The notes under the pieces: model-generated
Told to the model about the DNA's origin: nothing
Seen by the model: the letters and a program-made list of their open reading frames with translations, nothing else
Database searches by the model: none
Translations under genes and position numbers: made by a program
Assembly: GCA_001600615.1 (NCBI GenBank)
Contig: BCKK01000009.1
Span: forward strand, 781,213-845,212
Origin: Dioszegia crocea
Taxonomy: Eukaryota > Basidiomycota > Tremellomycetes > Tremellales > Bulleribasidiaceae
Reading direction: 5' to 3'
DNA length: 64,000 nt
In this document: piece by piece, positions 23,407 to 34,570 of the stretch
Numbering within the stretch: position 1 is the first letter of the stretch
How the letters are laid out: the number at the start of each line of letters is the position of its first letter

Positions 23407-24447
23407 CTATCCCCTCACTGCCCTTCCCCTCTGACATCTCAGCCCTGCCATCGCCACCATCATCTCACTGACACTCCTTCCATCCTGCTTCATCTCTTCC
23501 TCCTCTTTCCCAAAGCTCATACCCCTCCCACCACTATTTTCCCGCTGCCGCCCACCACTCGTGTTCTCGTATGGATGTTTTCGGGGTCTAGGCCGCAGAA
23601 GAGATGGCCGCGACATTCGCGCAGTGCCCGCTACGACGCCTATCTGGGCGAGGGTCGGACTGTACGTTGGGGAAGGGAGGGAAGTGATTGTGTTGTTGGA
23701 GGATAGAGAGGTGATTGTGGATTCCGTTGTGGAGGATATGGTAGACAGACGATTTGTGGGGTGCTCGAAGGGACTTTGATTCTCGGCGTCCAGAGGGATC
23801 ATATCGGAATGGGATGAGGGACGGGTCTGCGATTCATCATGGATGTATGCGGATAGATCAATGGGGGAATAGGAAGGGATGGGACGGCCGTACACCCTGA
23901 AGTAATCATCAGGGGTACTGGCCTCGAAGCTGGCCTCGCTAGCGACACATCCAGGCGTGACGGTAGTCTCATCGCTGAAGTTCCGATGAAAGTTGATAAG
24001 AGCGGGTTTGAATGGAGGGACATCGGGATCGGGAGATTTCAAAGGTCCCGAATACCTCTTCTTTGACCCTCCTCCAACCTGCGCCACCTCTGACCTTGAC
24101 CCCTCCTTCATCCCTTCGCCCGCCGAACGGCGCGATGCGATCTTGACCGCAGGAGTAGGGGAATGGTAGATATCGTCAAAGGGATTCGCAGTTGGTCCTC
24201 CGAACTCGCATCGCCTAGGCTCACGCTCGAGCGGGATAGACTTCATGGCTGCTGCCATACCGAGTGTATGACGAGCCTTGAGAGAGGCTGAATAATCGCG
24301 AAGAGAGCCAGGAGGGGTGATGATTGAATGGTCGTCCTCTGAAGATGGGCGGCGACGGGATGAGGTGGAAGAAGACGCGTAAGGAGTGGAGGGACCGAAG
24401 TTGGATGAGGAGGAAGACGAGCACGAGGACGTGCTGAATGCTGACAT
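23407..24447 (-). CDS. Hypothetical serine-rich protein
   Basis: A single open frame of 346 codons from MSAFSTSSCSSSSSS. Not recognised. It is rich in Ser, Pro and Arg with many SP/TP sites (ITPPGSLRDYSAS, YHSPTPAVK, GPLKSPDPDVPP), an ASFEASTPDDYFRVYGRP central segment, and a basic C-terminus (SRPSLLRPRPRKHPYE, RCQRGRAVRG). No signal peptide or membrane helix. Most likely an intracellular, disordered, phospho-regulated protein; no function can be assigned. The large size of the single open frame and codon bias support it as real. Confidence 0.6.
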   Translation of the reverse strand: MSAFSTSSCSSSSSSNFGPSTPYASSSTSSRRRPSSEDDHSIITPPGSLRDYSASLKARHTLGMAAAMKSIPLEREPRRCEFGGPTANPFDDIYHSPTPAVKIASRRSAGEGMKEGSRSEVAQVGGGSKKRYSGPLKSPDPDVPPFKPALINFHRNFSDETTVTPGCVASEASFEASTPDDYFRVYGRPIPSYSPIDLSAYIHDESQTRPSSHSDMIPLDAENQSPFEHPTNRLSTISSTTESTITSLSSNNTITSLPSPTYSPTLAQIGVVAGTARMSRPSLLRPRPRKHPYENTSGGRQRENSGGRGMSFGKEEEEMKQDGRSVSEMMVAMAGLRCQRGRAVRG

Positions 24448-24633
24448 TGCGTCCGGAGGTGGGGAGTGTGGATGAGGGAAGGGTGTTTGGGATACAAAAG
24501 GCGACTGTATATTGTGTTCGCACTGCGCAGTACTTTTCGACTGGGTATGACGTCGATTGTGATGTGATTGTGAGACGAACCGGGCGGGTTGATAAGCGTT
24601 TCACAAATATTGCAGTGCTAGTGTGAATAAGGT

Positions 24634-25455
24634 TTAGGTGAAACGTCCGAAGTTGTGGAGTGGATTTGGCGCTAAGGGGGCAACGCGTTTCAGCCCTGTT
24701 GAGATGAGCTGAGAGCGGGTTGCAATTGCAAGGAGCAAGAGAGGAAGCTTGACTTACGAAGAATAGGTATGTATATAGTCCAGGCAGAGATGGGGAAGAA
24801 GAGAGTGGCGATTTGGAAGATCAAGCTAATGCCAAGGGCCCAAGAGCCGCAGATCGAGGAATGACGATGACGAGTGTGAGAGCTGTTTCTTTCGGTCAGA
24901 ACAGCGTCTCAAGAATGGTGAATCGATAGATGAGGAAGAAGCACAGATGCAAGCACCCCAAGAGGGTGTCGTGCCGAATTATAGGGGCATGAAAGGAAGG
25001 AAAGGCTAAGCATGTGGAACGACGTGCTTCCATCATCATCATCGGGCAGACGCGTCCAAGGTACGGCTACCAACCCAGAATGAGACGCGCCGAGACGCGT
25101 TTCAGGCAACTCACCTTCAGGCACGGAACCCAAAACGCCACCGCCACTGATGATGATCGAGGTGGATTTACTGGGATCGTGACCTGGGTCTGGGTCGGGA
25201 TTGATTTACCAAGTAGTGCGCTCTACATCATCATCAGCATGGTCTTCTGTATAGCCTCAAGTGCTTGAAGGAAATGAGGAATCTCACCGCCCGTGGCGAG
25301 TCCGAGTCGTGATTCGGAGGAATTTCGGGAGAAAGTACGTACTGAGGTACTCGAGTACAGTGGCCTGCGATGATGCCAGGATATATAGAGAGTGTGTTTG
25401 TTTCCAGAGCTGAAAAGAGAGAGGCCTCAAGATAACAAATCTTGAGTTGATGCAC
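24634..25455 (-). CDS. Candidate multi-exon gene for a small membrane protein, 5' end unresolved
   Basis: Five minus-strand exons can be joined in phase. One ends NHDSDSPRA at a GTGAGA donor (about 25290); then SALLGKSIPTQTQVTIPVNPP ending at a GTGAGT donor (about 25115); PYLGRVCP...DTLLG; SICGSWALGISLIFQIATLF followed by FPISAWTIYIPIL; and a last exon LKRVAPLAPNPLHNFGRFT ending at TAA 24634-24636. The fourth exon is a strong transmembrane segment with a GTAAGT donor and a CTGACC...AAACAG 3' end upstream. The first exon and start codon were not found. No family recognised. The last two exons are the best supported; the rest is tentative, and one donor (GTGCTT) is weak. Confidence 0.33.
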
Positions 25456-26783
25456 TGACTATGAGACAAACGGAATGACGGGCAAGTCGAACTAATATAC
25501 CCTTCACCTCTCGAAATCGCGCACAGATGTCCCTCAAACACGTACCTCGAGCATCAAGACCTCGAGGTTACATCCCACGCACTAACTAATCAAGCGTCTT
25601 TATCAAGGTCCGACAGACTATACTACCTCGAAGCACCTCTCGGACCTGATTTCTTTGCGTGATGCGAGTGAAGCAAAGTAGGCAGTTTTTCAAGGACCGG
25701 TCAATGTCGCTCGATTATCACCTAGCTTACTTAGATCAGCTACAGCGACCGGGGAAGGTGTAAAAGACGAAACGAGGGTGATTGTCTTGATTGGAAAAAC
25801 GGGGTGTAAGATGTGAGACATTGATTAGGCTGAAACACTGATTGGAAACTGGGCTGGTTTCGCTTACGATGTAGTACATTCACGCAACTTGTCCGCTGCG
25901 CTTGCAGGCAGAAATAGTAACGAGGAACAACCAGCAAAGGGGCAACAATCCAATCGGAGTAGAGCTGCGAGGCTGATGTCAAACCCAAAACGAAGACCTT
26001 GCGCGTCTTGTCACCCTATGGGCTGATCAACCCAATCCCATGCTCGCTCCCAGCGAAGCAGTCTCAAGCGTCAAGTCTTATAGAAAAGCTTCAGGAATTC
26101 GGCCGCAGTCCAAAGGCTTCATATCGCCTCACGCTCGAACCGCGTATCATCACCTAGGTAACAAAAACGCGATACGCTTCGAACGCGAACGTAACGCCAC
26201 GCCGATTTTGCCGATACTCTCCCACGGAGAAAGAGAGTCGGCAAAATCAAGGAATGTGTTGTTTGAATGTATATTTACCTCTGGCATGTAGACTTTGATA
26301 GTATCGAGAGTAACGAGCAGCAGCCAGGCGCATATTTCGCACAGCAAGTACATCCCTCTGACACCCATTATCGCTCTCATTCAATCTCGCCACCGCCACT
26401 CATCCTCCCTCACCCAGCCATGCTGATGCTTTCTCGTCTGCTGGAGTGAGCTGGGGAGCTGACCAAAACTGTGAGAGTCAAAATGATGCCCAAAGGACCC
26501 GTGTCAAAAGGTCAAAAGAGCCACAAGACTCGAACCGGTCGCCCGATGCGAGTCTACTCAACGTGACCCATCGAGAAGGTGCAACCACCTTGTTCAGGTA
26601 GCTGCAGGTTCTCGATAGCAGGTGAGCATCAGGAATGTATAAATACCTCTCAGCAGCCAATTCTCACGGTGACTTCACCACCATTCTGGTTGAGGCAAGG
26701 ATATGAGAGATAGGGGGGAAATACGATAGACGCTGATCGACCGTATCACCTCTGCATGGGACGTCTAAACATCTATAAGGCCC
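25456..26783. other. Gene-poor stretch with a strong hairpin
   Basis: No convincing coding exon on either strand. The main feature is the inverted repeat at 26204-26248. A GGTTCGAGTC string near 26530 on the minus strand resembles a tRNA B box, but no tRNA fold follows. Confidence 0.35.
26204..26248. repeat. Long hairpin-forming inverted repeat
   Basis: GATTTTGCCGATACTCTC (26204-26221) pairs with GAGAGTCGGCAAAATC (26233-26248): a 16 bp stem with one 2-nt bulge and an 11 nt loop. It stands alone in a gene-poor stretch. It could be a structured RNA, a terminator or a relic of a foldback element. Confidence 0.5.
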
Positions 26784-28252
26784 TCATTCTGCCTTCCCAC
26801 TCCCGGCCTTTATTCGTGCCTCCACCTCCCTCTGTAAAGCCTCATAATTCGCTCTGGCCAACACGGGATTTTGCATGACAGGGGGTAGACTAGGTGATTA
26901 GCCTATGAACCCTAATTCTGGCCAAAAGACTCACTCCATCACTTGGCAATTCCGTACGACATCGCCGCCGCTCACCGCTACGCTCTTTGGATCTTCATCC
27001 TCTTTGGCTTCTTGGCCTGTGTAGCGTATGGGTGCTGAAAGCGCAAAGAGGATGGAGTGGATTGCTCGAGCTGGAGAGGGCGTGAGGAAGATTAGGAAGG
27101 GGTAGAAGAGGATGTATCTGACACGAGATTAGCTTGCACTTCATATATACACTGACGTCGACTCACGATAACAACCCCAGAGTACTCTCATCAGCACCCA
27201 CTGCACCCCTAATGACCTCTTCCCTAGTCCACGGCATGACCACACTGACACCCATCACATTACTCTTCACTCCTTCTTCCCTCTTCTTGCCCACTGCCTC
27301 TTCCACCGGGACGGGATTCGGATTAGGTACCGGCTTCTCCTTCGCGAGCGATGCCGAAGCGAGCGTGTCGAGAATTAGCTGGAAATGCCGCATGACCAGT
27401 AACGTCGTCAACCCTCTCAAACCCGATGCCGTTACTGGTGAGTCTTTCAGCGGTTTGTCCTGCAATGACGGGAGTGCCGCTGCCCATCCCGGTGAGGTTA
27501 GAGTGACGATTCGGATTGAACGCTCAGCTGGTGCGCGAAGTAAAAAGGGGAGAAGGGAGGTGAGGAGATGATATTGGAATTGGAGGGTTGTCCAGGTTTT
27601 GTTGGAGGGTAGTTCGGTCGTTGTCCCCGACGCCTTCTTGTCCGCTTTGGTTTTCTTCATGCCTTCACTCTCCGCCCCTGTATCTTCTTTGATGATTGAG
27701 AGTAGTTGTGGCGGGATTACCTCCCATCCCTCCCCTAGAACAATAGCATCCACTCTCCTCCCATTCTCCGCTATAGTCCCTTTTAAACCTGTCCCCCATT
27801 TCCTCGTAAAGTCCGCCACGGCCGCTGGTGTTCTGGGTAATGGCTCGCAATGCAGTTGAGCGAGAGGGTTGGATTCGGCCGATAGTCGGAGGGTGTGGAG
27901 GATAGTGAGGAGGTCTTCAGGGAGGGGCGAGGCGAGAGGGGGGAGAAAGAGGATTTGAGGGGGTTTGGAGAGGTGTAGAAGGTGATGGATTAGGGTTATT
28001 ATTGTGCTTGTTGGTGGTGCCTACGAATCAGATGATTGATTACATCTTGTAGAAGCAAGTTGAGGCAGGCGCCGACGCGGGGAGACTTACCACGATCAGT
28101 ATCATCTTCCCCGTCCAGTCCCTTTCCCACGTATTCCGCCTTCCTCCCGCCCATGCCTTCACTGTATAGAGCACAAAGGCAGCTATGGCACCATAGATCA
28201 GCCGATCGGTCGACAGGTAGCTCAGCGACCCGGCAAGGTAGTTGACCGGCAT
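26784..28252 (-). CDS. SDR-like (DUF1776-like) membrane protein
   Basis: Four exons give about 430 residues. The N-terminus MPVNYLAGSLSYLSTDRL is followed by a transmembrane segment (IYGAIAAFVLYTVKAWAGG). A degenerate Rossmann/SDR-like domain follows: WTGKMILIVAPP in place of the glycine-rich loop, HLLHLSKPPQILFLPPLASP, VDAIVLGEG, TLTSPGWAAALPSL, and VMGVSVVMPWTREEVI near the end of the fold. A second hydrophobic exon (YILFYPFLIFLTPSPARAI) precedes an acidic tail ending EARIKAGSGKAE. The arrangement recalls fungal DUF1776 oxidoreductase-like proteins, but the canonical GxxxGxG and YxxxK motifs are missing, so catalytic activity is doubtful. The family call is inference. Confidence 0.65.
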
Positions 28253-28668
28253 GACTGCTAGTAATGATGAAGTACAGTACTACAAAGCTGTGCGAGATGG
28301 CATTTGGTAATTGAGCTCAAGCTCGGCGTTTTCATGTGTTTGGGTCTGCAAAAGCGGTCCCGCGTTCCCACCCTGCAGCCTATGACTATCCTATAGTGAT
28401 CTTTGCCAGAACAGCACCTCCTAGCCCAGGCATGCTTCGTAGGCATCTCTAAGCTCTTCCCCTCCCTCCTAGGCTAGCCCCGCCAAAATTCTCGCGACGC
28501 GACGCGCCTGAGGAATGTGGCGGCCATCCCCGCCGTTTCAGATCCAGGCTCTACGTCATGTTACGTCACCCCTTGGAAAGCTTCTGAGTCTGAGCGTCAT
28601 AGCGTGCCTTGCCTCCAGTGCTTTCACCCTCACTCAACCTATACATCCCAACCCTCCACCCATCACTC
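28253..28668. other. Divergent promoter region
   Basis: Separates the SDR-like gene (minus) from the anoctamin gene (plus). A pyrimidine-rich leader precedes the ATG at 28669. Nothing else seen. Confidence 0.4.
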
Positions 28669-31487
28669 ATGGGTAAACAGCCCACAACACCATCAAGAGT
28701 CACACGCTCCATGTCTTCCCAACCATCCACATCACCCACAGCGCCCGGACCACCCATATCGACCCGAGGCACCTCTATCGCGCCTCAACTCGCCAAGGAT
28801 ATTTCACACCCCTCCAACCCGTTCCAAGTAGACTTTGTCATCCCATTCGATGTATCCCTTGGGAAGCTTAATAGCGATCGGGCCCGTATTATACGAGAAG
28901 TGAAGGATGGGTATGAGCTACTTGTCCGCACTTTGGAAGAAGAGGGCGGATTGAAGATTGCGTCTAAGAAGGGTAGGGGTGTGAAGGGGAAGGAGGAAGT
29001 CTGGGTCTTTGTTAGTGCGGGTGATGAGAAGATTGTCGAGCTTGTTGAGAGGGAAAGGTGAGCTTGCCAGCGCATTTTCGCGTCCGCAGATAGCTAACGC
29101 CATCAGAGAGCAGGATGAAATCCATAATCTACCCCCACACCAGCACGGCATTCCTCCTGATCCCTCCACTCGGATCCGCCTTCTTCACTCCCTTCTCACT
29201 TCCCCAGCTATCCAACAAGGATTAGGCATAACGCCTGGTGAAGGTAAATGGTCTCGCGTCAAGAGCATCGCAGCGCTTCACGATGAAGAAGCCAACAAGG
29301 CATGGTTGAAACAGTGGAGTATGGGTGGGGATTGGAAAGTTGGGCTGTTGAAGGGTCTAGACAGCGAACATGCTAGTCTGGGTGCTCATGTGAGCTAGAT
29401 AGCTGCCCTGAGATTGATATAGAGCTCAAGCTGACAATACAGCAACCACCCCCCGTCCACCTCTACTTTGATTTCTTAACAACCTACACCCTCTCTCTCC
29501 TCCCCATCTCCCTAATCGGAGCCGCCTTCTTCCTCTTCACACCCGCCGACTCTTACCCACCTCTCTTCGCCCTCTGCCTCTCACTCTACTCGACCGTCTT
29601 TGTCGCCTTCTGGCGAATCCGCGAGCGCAAACTTGCAGTCCGGTGGGGAACGAAGGGATGTGAGAATGTCGCTGTAGGTAGACTTCGGCCGGAATACGTC
29701 GCGAATCTTGAGAAGCGAGGATCGGGCACAGGGAAAGATGTAGTGGGGACCGTACAGAAGGGGGATGATAATAAGAGGGATTTGAAAGTTGCTGCTAGCG
29801 TGCCGATCATTGCGCTCTGCGGTGTGGGTCTGGGCGTGTTGTTGATGAGTGTCTTCTTGCTTGAGGCTTTCGTCAGTCAGGTGTATGAAGGGTTTGGCCA
29901 GGGAGTCGTTGTGAGTCTAGTACAAGGTGGCGGTATCACGAATGAGCTCATACTATAGCCACTCATCCCGACTGCCGTCTTCGTCCTTGTCGTTCCCCAG
30001 ATCGTAGGACAATATCAAAACCTTGCCAAAGCTTTGGTCAAGTGGGAAGATCACCCAACACCCACTGGAGCAGAAAAGAGTCTGACTGGCAAGACATTGT
30101 AAGTATCCCCCTTCAATAGGCAATAATGGTATATACTGACGGTCATAGCGCAATGAATGGTATCGTAGCTTACCTTGGTCTTTTCTTATCCGCGTGAGTT
30201 AGCTTGCACACGAAGGTGTTTTCAACGTCAGCTGACCAATTCAGATACGTCTACGTCCCCTTTGGTCAATTCATCATGTCAAACGTCCAATCCCGACTAT
30301 CCGGAACAGGTCAAGTCAAAGTCGCCTCATCAGCCGAAAAGACGGGTTTGGGACCTCGGACGAGCGGTTCTCAACAGCACAGTATCAAAGCTGGACGACT
30401 CAAGGGTCAGCTATTTGCATACACGGTCACCAACCAAGGTAAGCTAGACAATAGTTCTCCGACTTTGGGCAAGAACCATCATAGCTGACATGATGATAGC
30501 TGTAAACGCCTTCCTCGAATTGGGCCTACCATACATTCTCCGCTTCGTCGATGAAGTCCGGAATGGAAAAGGCAGCATCAAAGAAAATATCCAGCAAAAG
30601 GCCTCGGAGGTTTCGTCGTCATCTGACAAGATCCAACCTAGGTCGGATGATGAAGTCGAGAAGCGATTCTTGGACAAGGTTGAGCGGGAGTTGGCACTAC
30701 CAGAATACAACCTCTTCAGTATGTTGGCCTCTACCATTTGTCAATCTGGCGGAGTGGCAATTGCTGACAATCAATAGCCGACTACGCAGAAATGGTGACT
30801 CAATTCGGATACGTGGTGGTCTGGTCCTGCGTCTGGCCTCTCGCTCCCGTTTTCGCCCTCCTCAACAATTATCTCGAAATCAGAGGTGACGCATTGAAGG
30901 TGACTCAGCATGTCCGAAGACCCATTGGGGATCGGGTGGAAAGTATCGGTAGCTGGTTACATACACTCGTACGTTCTCTTTCTCTCATCCTTGCACATCG
31001 CTAATGCTTGCAGAGCATAATCTCATGGATTGGAGCTATAACCTCTTCAACCCTCATCTACCTCTTCCGACCGTCCACTCACCTCACCAACCAAACTCCC
31101 AACCCAAACCTCCCTGCCACAGGCTCGATACACCTCCACTCGATCGTCTCGACCTACTCTGATTCAGCAACATTACGGACGGTGCTCCCGACTCTGATCC
31201 CGCTTCTTGCTGTGGCGCTCGCGGCGAGCCATGGGCATATTGTGCTTAACTGGGTGGTTGGGGAGGTGGCAGAGAGGGTATGGTGGAGAGGTAGTAAGGA
31301 GCAAGTGGAGGTGCAGAGGTTGCAAGAGGTTCAGAGTGGAGGGGGGTCGAAGGGTGTGGTTGGACGGGGAGGGAAGAATGAGAAGGGGGAGAAGAGGAGA
31401 TATGAGAGTTCAGGGCTGAGGGGTGGGTTTTGGAATGGAGGTGAGGAAGGAGCGAGGGAAGTGGGGAGGGTGGGGAAGGCGGATTGA
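28669..31487 (+). CDS. IST2: Anoctamin/TMEM16-family protein, IST2-like
   Basis: A nine- to ten-exon gene encodes about 790 residues. The cytosolic N-terminal part (VDFVIPFD..., LVRTLEEEGGLKIASKKGRG) is followed by the anoctamin membrane domain: YFDFLTTYTLSLLPISLIGA, AVRWGTKGCENVAVGRLRPE, VPIIALCGVGLGVLLMSVFL, LTGKTFAMNGIVAYLGLFLS, FVDEVRNGKGSIKE, DYAEMVTQFGYVVVWSCVWPLAP, ALLNNYLEIRGDALKVTQHVRRP. These match the family's conserved loop and helix order. Yeast Ist2 tethers cortical ER to the plasma membrane; other members are lipid scramblases or Cl- channels. A Lys/Arg-rich C-terminal tail (about 31290-31484) is present but much shorter than the yeast Ist2 tether. The start at 28669 (MGKQPTTPSRVTRSM) was chosen from leader context. 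Introns have GCTGAC-type branch points. Confidence 0.85.
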
Positions 31488-31944
31488 AGGTCGGATATGA
31501 CATTGATGATCCCAATGAAGAGACAGAAAAATACACGTCGACCTTCAGGGTAGTATATGCGAGCGTGTTCCCGTGTGCACTGATTGATTAGGATAAGCAT
31601 GTACTTCACTTACAGGACTTACAGCCTGATGTAGACCTCGCCTGCTCGTCCGGCTGACACCCGCCTCTCAACACGCTGCACGACCAGCCTCAGTATACGT
31701 TTCACCAACAGGTACCAGTCTCCTGGCTGGTGTTACAACGAGTTGAATCAACCCATGAGGGAGAGCAAAGGATGGTTGCTGTGGAGCTGTCTGCGCGCCA
31801 AGGGCTGGCTGGCGGCCGTATAAAGTCGGTAACATATCCCCATTTCATCCTTCAACCGCCCATCGTCAGCCCCGCCGTCGACAATATCAGCGACATCACA
31901 CCCTTCGAACAATCTCAACCAACCCCTTCAGAACAGCCCTCACA
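31488..31944. other. Intergenic region
   Basis: 3' region of the anoctamin gene and leader of the next gene. No gene recognised. Confidence 0.4.
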
Positions 31945-32520
31945 ATGTCTGACACCTTCAGCGCTCCTGCCACAGCCACCGATCCGTCCCAGGTCAGCGA
32001 ATACCAATTCGAAAATGACTACACATACAAGGGCACCATCAAGGAGGGGACCACGAGGTGGGTTGACCTCATGATTCCGATGGCCGACATGGGCAATGCG
32101 GACCGAGCCGTCCCTCTCGTCTATCCCCTTGCCAACTTTTTCCCCATGTTGCCATCGGACAAAACTGGAGAACTCGAGCACACGGCAAAGGTGCAGGCAG
32201 TCGAGACTTTCAAGGATGACACCGCGAGTACCTTTGAAGTCACCATTGACTTGGAGGCCTCAGCTCAACCCTCCGAACGTCTCAACCTCGACAGGGCGAT
32301 TCAGAATGGGAAGAGACTCGCCATGATTGGCGCCTCCGACACCTGGCGAGATATCTACGAAGCCATCGTTCTCAACGACACTTCAAATGTCGCGAGCCAC
32401 CGGATGGACCACAAGATCCCCTTCGCCGGTGACAGAGTCCTCCTCTCCACGATCATGGTGTTGGATATGCACGCTAATCTGAACCAGGGTTCAGTACTAC
32501 GACAGAGGAGTAGGGAATAG
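31945..32520 (+). CDS. Hypothetical protein, member 1 of a local tandem family; C-terminus altered
   Basis: Single exon, 191 codons, MSDTFSAPATATDPSQVSEY onward. Not recognised. The middle part (VETFKDDTASTFEVTIDLEAS, then SDTWRDIYEAIVLNDTSNV and HKIPF) lines up with the corresponding segments of the genes at 33764 and 35270 (VVEIITDEATGRRIEATFDF...YRGLLRRVV...ISFNQP). After HKIPFAGDRVLLSTIMVLD the similarity ends, and the last residues (NLNQGSVLRQRSRE) lie in a 50 bp unit that is duplicated just downstream, so this copy seems to have lost its original C-terminus. No membrane or signal sequence. Confidence 0.6.
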   Translation: MSDTFSAPATATDPSQVSEYQFENDYTYKGTIKEGTTRWVDLMIPMADMGNADRAVPLVYPLANFFPMLPSDKTGELEHTAKVQAVETFKDDTASTFEVTIDLEASAQPSERLNLDRAIQNGKRLAMIGASDTWRDIYEAIVLNDTSNVASHRMDHKIPFAGDRVLLSTIMVLDMHANLNQGSVLRQRSRE

Positions 32521-32589
32521 AGACGATGCATGGGCTCACCTGAACCAGGGTTCAGTACTACGACAGAGGAGTAGGGAATAGAGACGATG
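32479..32589. repeat. Tandem 50 bp direct repeat spanning a stop codon
   Basis: A 50 bp unit beginning CTGAACCAGGGTTCAGTACT occurs at 32479-32528 and again at 32540-32589, apparently identical, with an 11 bp spacer. The first copy encodes the end and stop of the 31945 gene. Perfect identity points to a recent duplication. Confidence 0.9.
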
Positions 32590-33763
32590 GCTAACTACCC
32601 TACTCTATCGGCTGTACTAAATACTGAAGGCGAGCTGCTGCGGAACTGACACGCCAAGAACACTACTGATAAGAACTCTATGATAAGGAAGGAAACAGCC
32701 AATCCCAACGCTACTCCGCCACACCGCCAAGCATCCTTATCGTTTGGCCTGCTCCTTAACTGCTCCGCCTTATCTTCCCCACGGGCCATCGGAGTTACTC
32801 GGCGTACCATACTCTGACACATGGTTCCTTGCGTGACGTTCCTGTCCAAAGATGGAATCTGGCAGGATTCGCCTCCTAGTGGCGGCCCCAAATCAGCCCC
32901 TCTGGATGTGTGGCAGGGTGAACACGGTGGTAGCTATGCGCAGGTGAATGTCTACGGGACCATCAAGCGGAACTAAGCAGGAGGATTGAGTGTTTCAAGG
33001 CGCGATTGGATCTGGGCAGACAATTACTCTTCACAGCTGGAATGTTCGAGGGCTGGGTGGACTTTAGCAGGCACATGTATATACTATCCGCACTGCGCTG
33101 CACTTGGATTGACAAGGGGGCATAAACTCCAAGGCCATGGGTCATATTGCATGTCTCGCTCGTGCTGAATAGCTGACCAGGCCACCGTTAAACATCACTT
33201 AACTGATAACCACCATATCATGTCCCGCTTTCGGCCAAGCTCACGAGCCTCAGGCCAGATGGCAACGTTCAGCAGGATCCAGCCCGCACGTGCAACATAG
33301 CCACATTCGCCACACACCAAAAAGGCTTCTCTGCCGGGGGAGGGCAGCCCTTCGGTCCAGGACCTACATCGGCGCCAGATAGGACATATCTCAGTCGCTG
33401 ATGCCCAGTGTGCGTTTCAATGACTGAAAGGTTGACGTTCATGAGCTCTCGGGCGAACTCGGACGCGAGATCGAAGACCTGATTACTCAAACGCGTTACA
33501 TGTACACAAGGGAGGACTCGAGAGCAGGGACCGGCGCTCCGCTGGCCGTGATCGGGGCTAGAAAGGCCGGTCTGTTGCTACTCTGTCTTTCCCCAATCGC
33601 CTCTCATCCATATGATCAACCCAACAGACAATCACTTAAGTTGCATACGTGTACTGCACTTTCATCTCCACGTCTGACATTGGTCCTCTAATCCTCTGAC
33701 ACAAATCCCGTTCACATTCCCTGACCCTCGCCGTTCGATTCTCTATCCTCCAGCCACATCGCC
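32590..33763. other. Intergenic stretch within the tandem family
   Basis: No gene supported. A minus-strand open frame at 33269-33490 (SEFARELMNVNLSVIETHTG...) has coding-like composition but no start context or homologue I recognise; it may be a relic. Confidence 0.3.
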
Positions 33764-34570
33764 ATGTCCTCCTTGAAAGCTTACGCGGCCGGCAGAGGCC
33801 TCGGGAATCGTCGAGACTCTGCGAGCGCGTCTTCAGATCGAAAATCTTCGAAGCAAGCCATGGCGGCAGCGACGCCGGAAGTCGCTCTCGCCACTACCTC
33901 CTCCCTCCATGGCGAGAGCCTGACAGACGATTCCGCCTCTGTCACCTGGAAACAGCTGATTGCCCAACTGTTTGCCAAAGGTTACAAGGCGAAACTTTCA
34001 AACACCATGCGCTCCCCTGTGACTTTCTCCGTCAGACAAACGATGGACCAGCCAGGGTCGGCTCAGGCTGGCGATGATACCCTGTTGAGGTACGCGGGGA
34101 GCAATCCTGAGCGAGTGGTCGAGATCATCACTGACGAAGCAACGGGCAGGCGTATCGAAGCCACCTTCGATTTTGTGGGTTCCATCGTTCTCCAGACACG
34201 CACTCAGAAGCAAGCAGACGACATGCGGACACACGGATCCGGACGATCTGGGGGGCAGACGGTCGACTTGACAGTCCCGGCGCTCATCGATTATCGAGGC
34301 CTGCTTCGACGTGTTGTTGGTAATCCCGAAAACGACCAGTTCAGCAGCAGCCAGATCTCGTTCAATCAGCCACATCACCTTGGTTCGATGCTGTCGACTT
34401 CGGACACCCCCTGTGTCTTTCAATTTGGTCCTCGTCATCAGGTCAAATGCCTGAGAAACCGATCCCTCACCTCCGACTCTGCGTTCGATTACAACGAGAA
34501 GAGTGGAGTGTTCAATGCGGGGATGGCGGAGATGGGTGTCAAGGTCACTTTGCGAGACGTGTCAGTTTGA
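33764..34570 (+). CDS. Hypothetical protein, member 2 of the tandem family
   Basis: Single exon, 268 codons, starting MSSLKAYAAGRGLGNRRDSA. Ser/Arg-rich N-terminus, then a region shared with the gene at 35270: NTMRSPVTFSVRQT, RVVEIITDEATGRRIEATFDF followed by VGSIVL, ALIDYRGLLRRVVGNP, ISFNQP, TPCVFQFGPRHQ and LRNRSL. These align in order with the equivalent strands of the third member. The alternating hydrophobic pattern suggests a beta-rich domain. No signal peptide, no membrane segment, no known motif. Reality is supported by size, a clean leader and a paralogue 700 bp downstream. Confidence 0.65.
   Translation: MSSLKAYAAGRGLGNRRDSASASSDRKSSKQAMAAATPEVALATTSSLHGESLTDDSASVTWKQLIAQLFAKGYKAKLSNTMRSPVTFSVRQTMDQPGSAQAGDDTLLRYAGSNPERVVEIITDEATGRRIEATFDFVGSIVLQTRTQKQADDMRTHGSGRSGGQTVDLTVPALIDYRGLLRRVVGNPENDQFSSSQISFNQPHHLGSMLSTSDTPCVFQFGPRHQVKCLRNRSLTSDSAFDYNEKSGVFNAGMAEMGVKVTLRDVSV

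Noticed and set aside
25014..25268. Plus-strand frame ending in a hydrophobic stretch (SSALYIIISMVFCIASSA)
   Set aside because: It overlaps minus-strand exons that join in phase with splice signals; the plus frame has no supporting neighbours.
26500..26660. tRNA-like GGTTCGAGTC (B-box-like) on the minus strand
   Set aside because: The bases around it do not form a T stem, and no acceptor or anticodon stems could be found.
33269..33490. Minus-strand coding-like frame (LMNVNLSVIETHTGHQRL)
   Set aside because: No start context, splice partner or recognised homologue; noted only as a possible relic.
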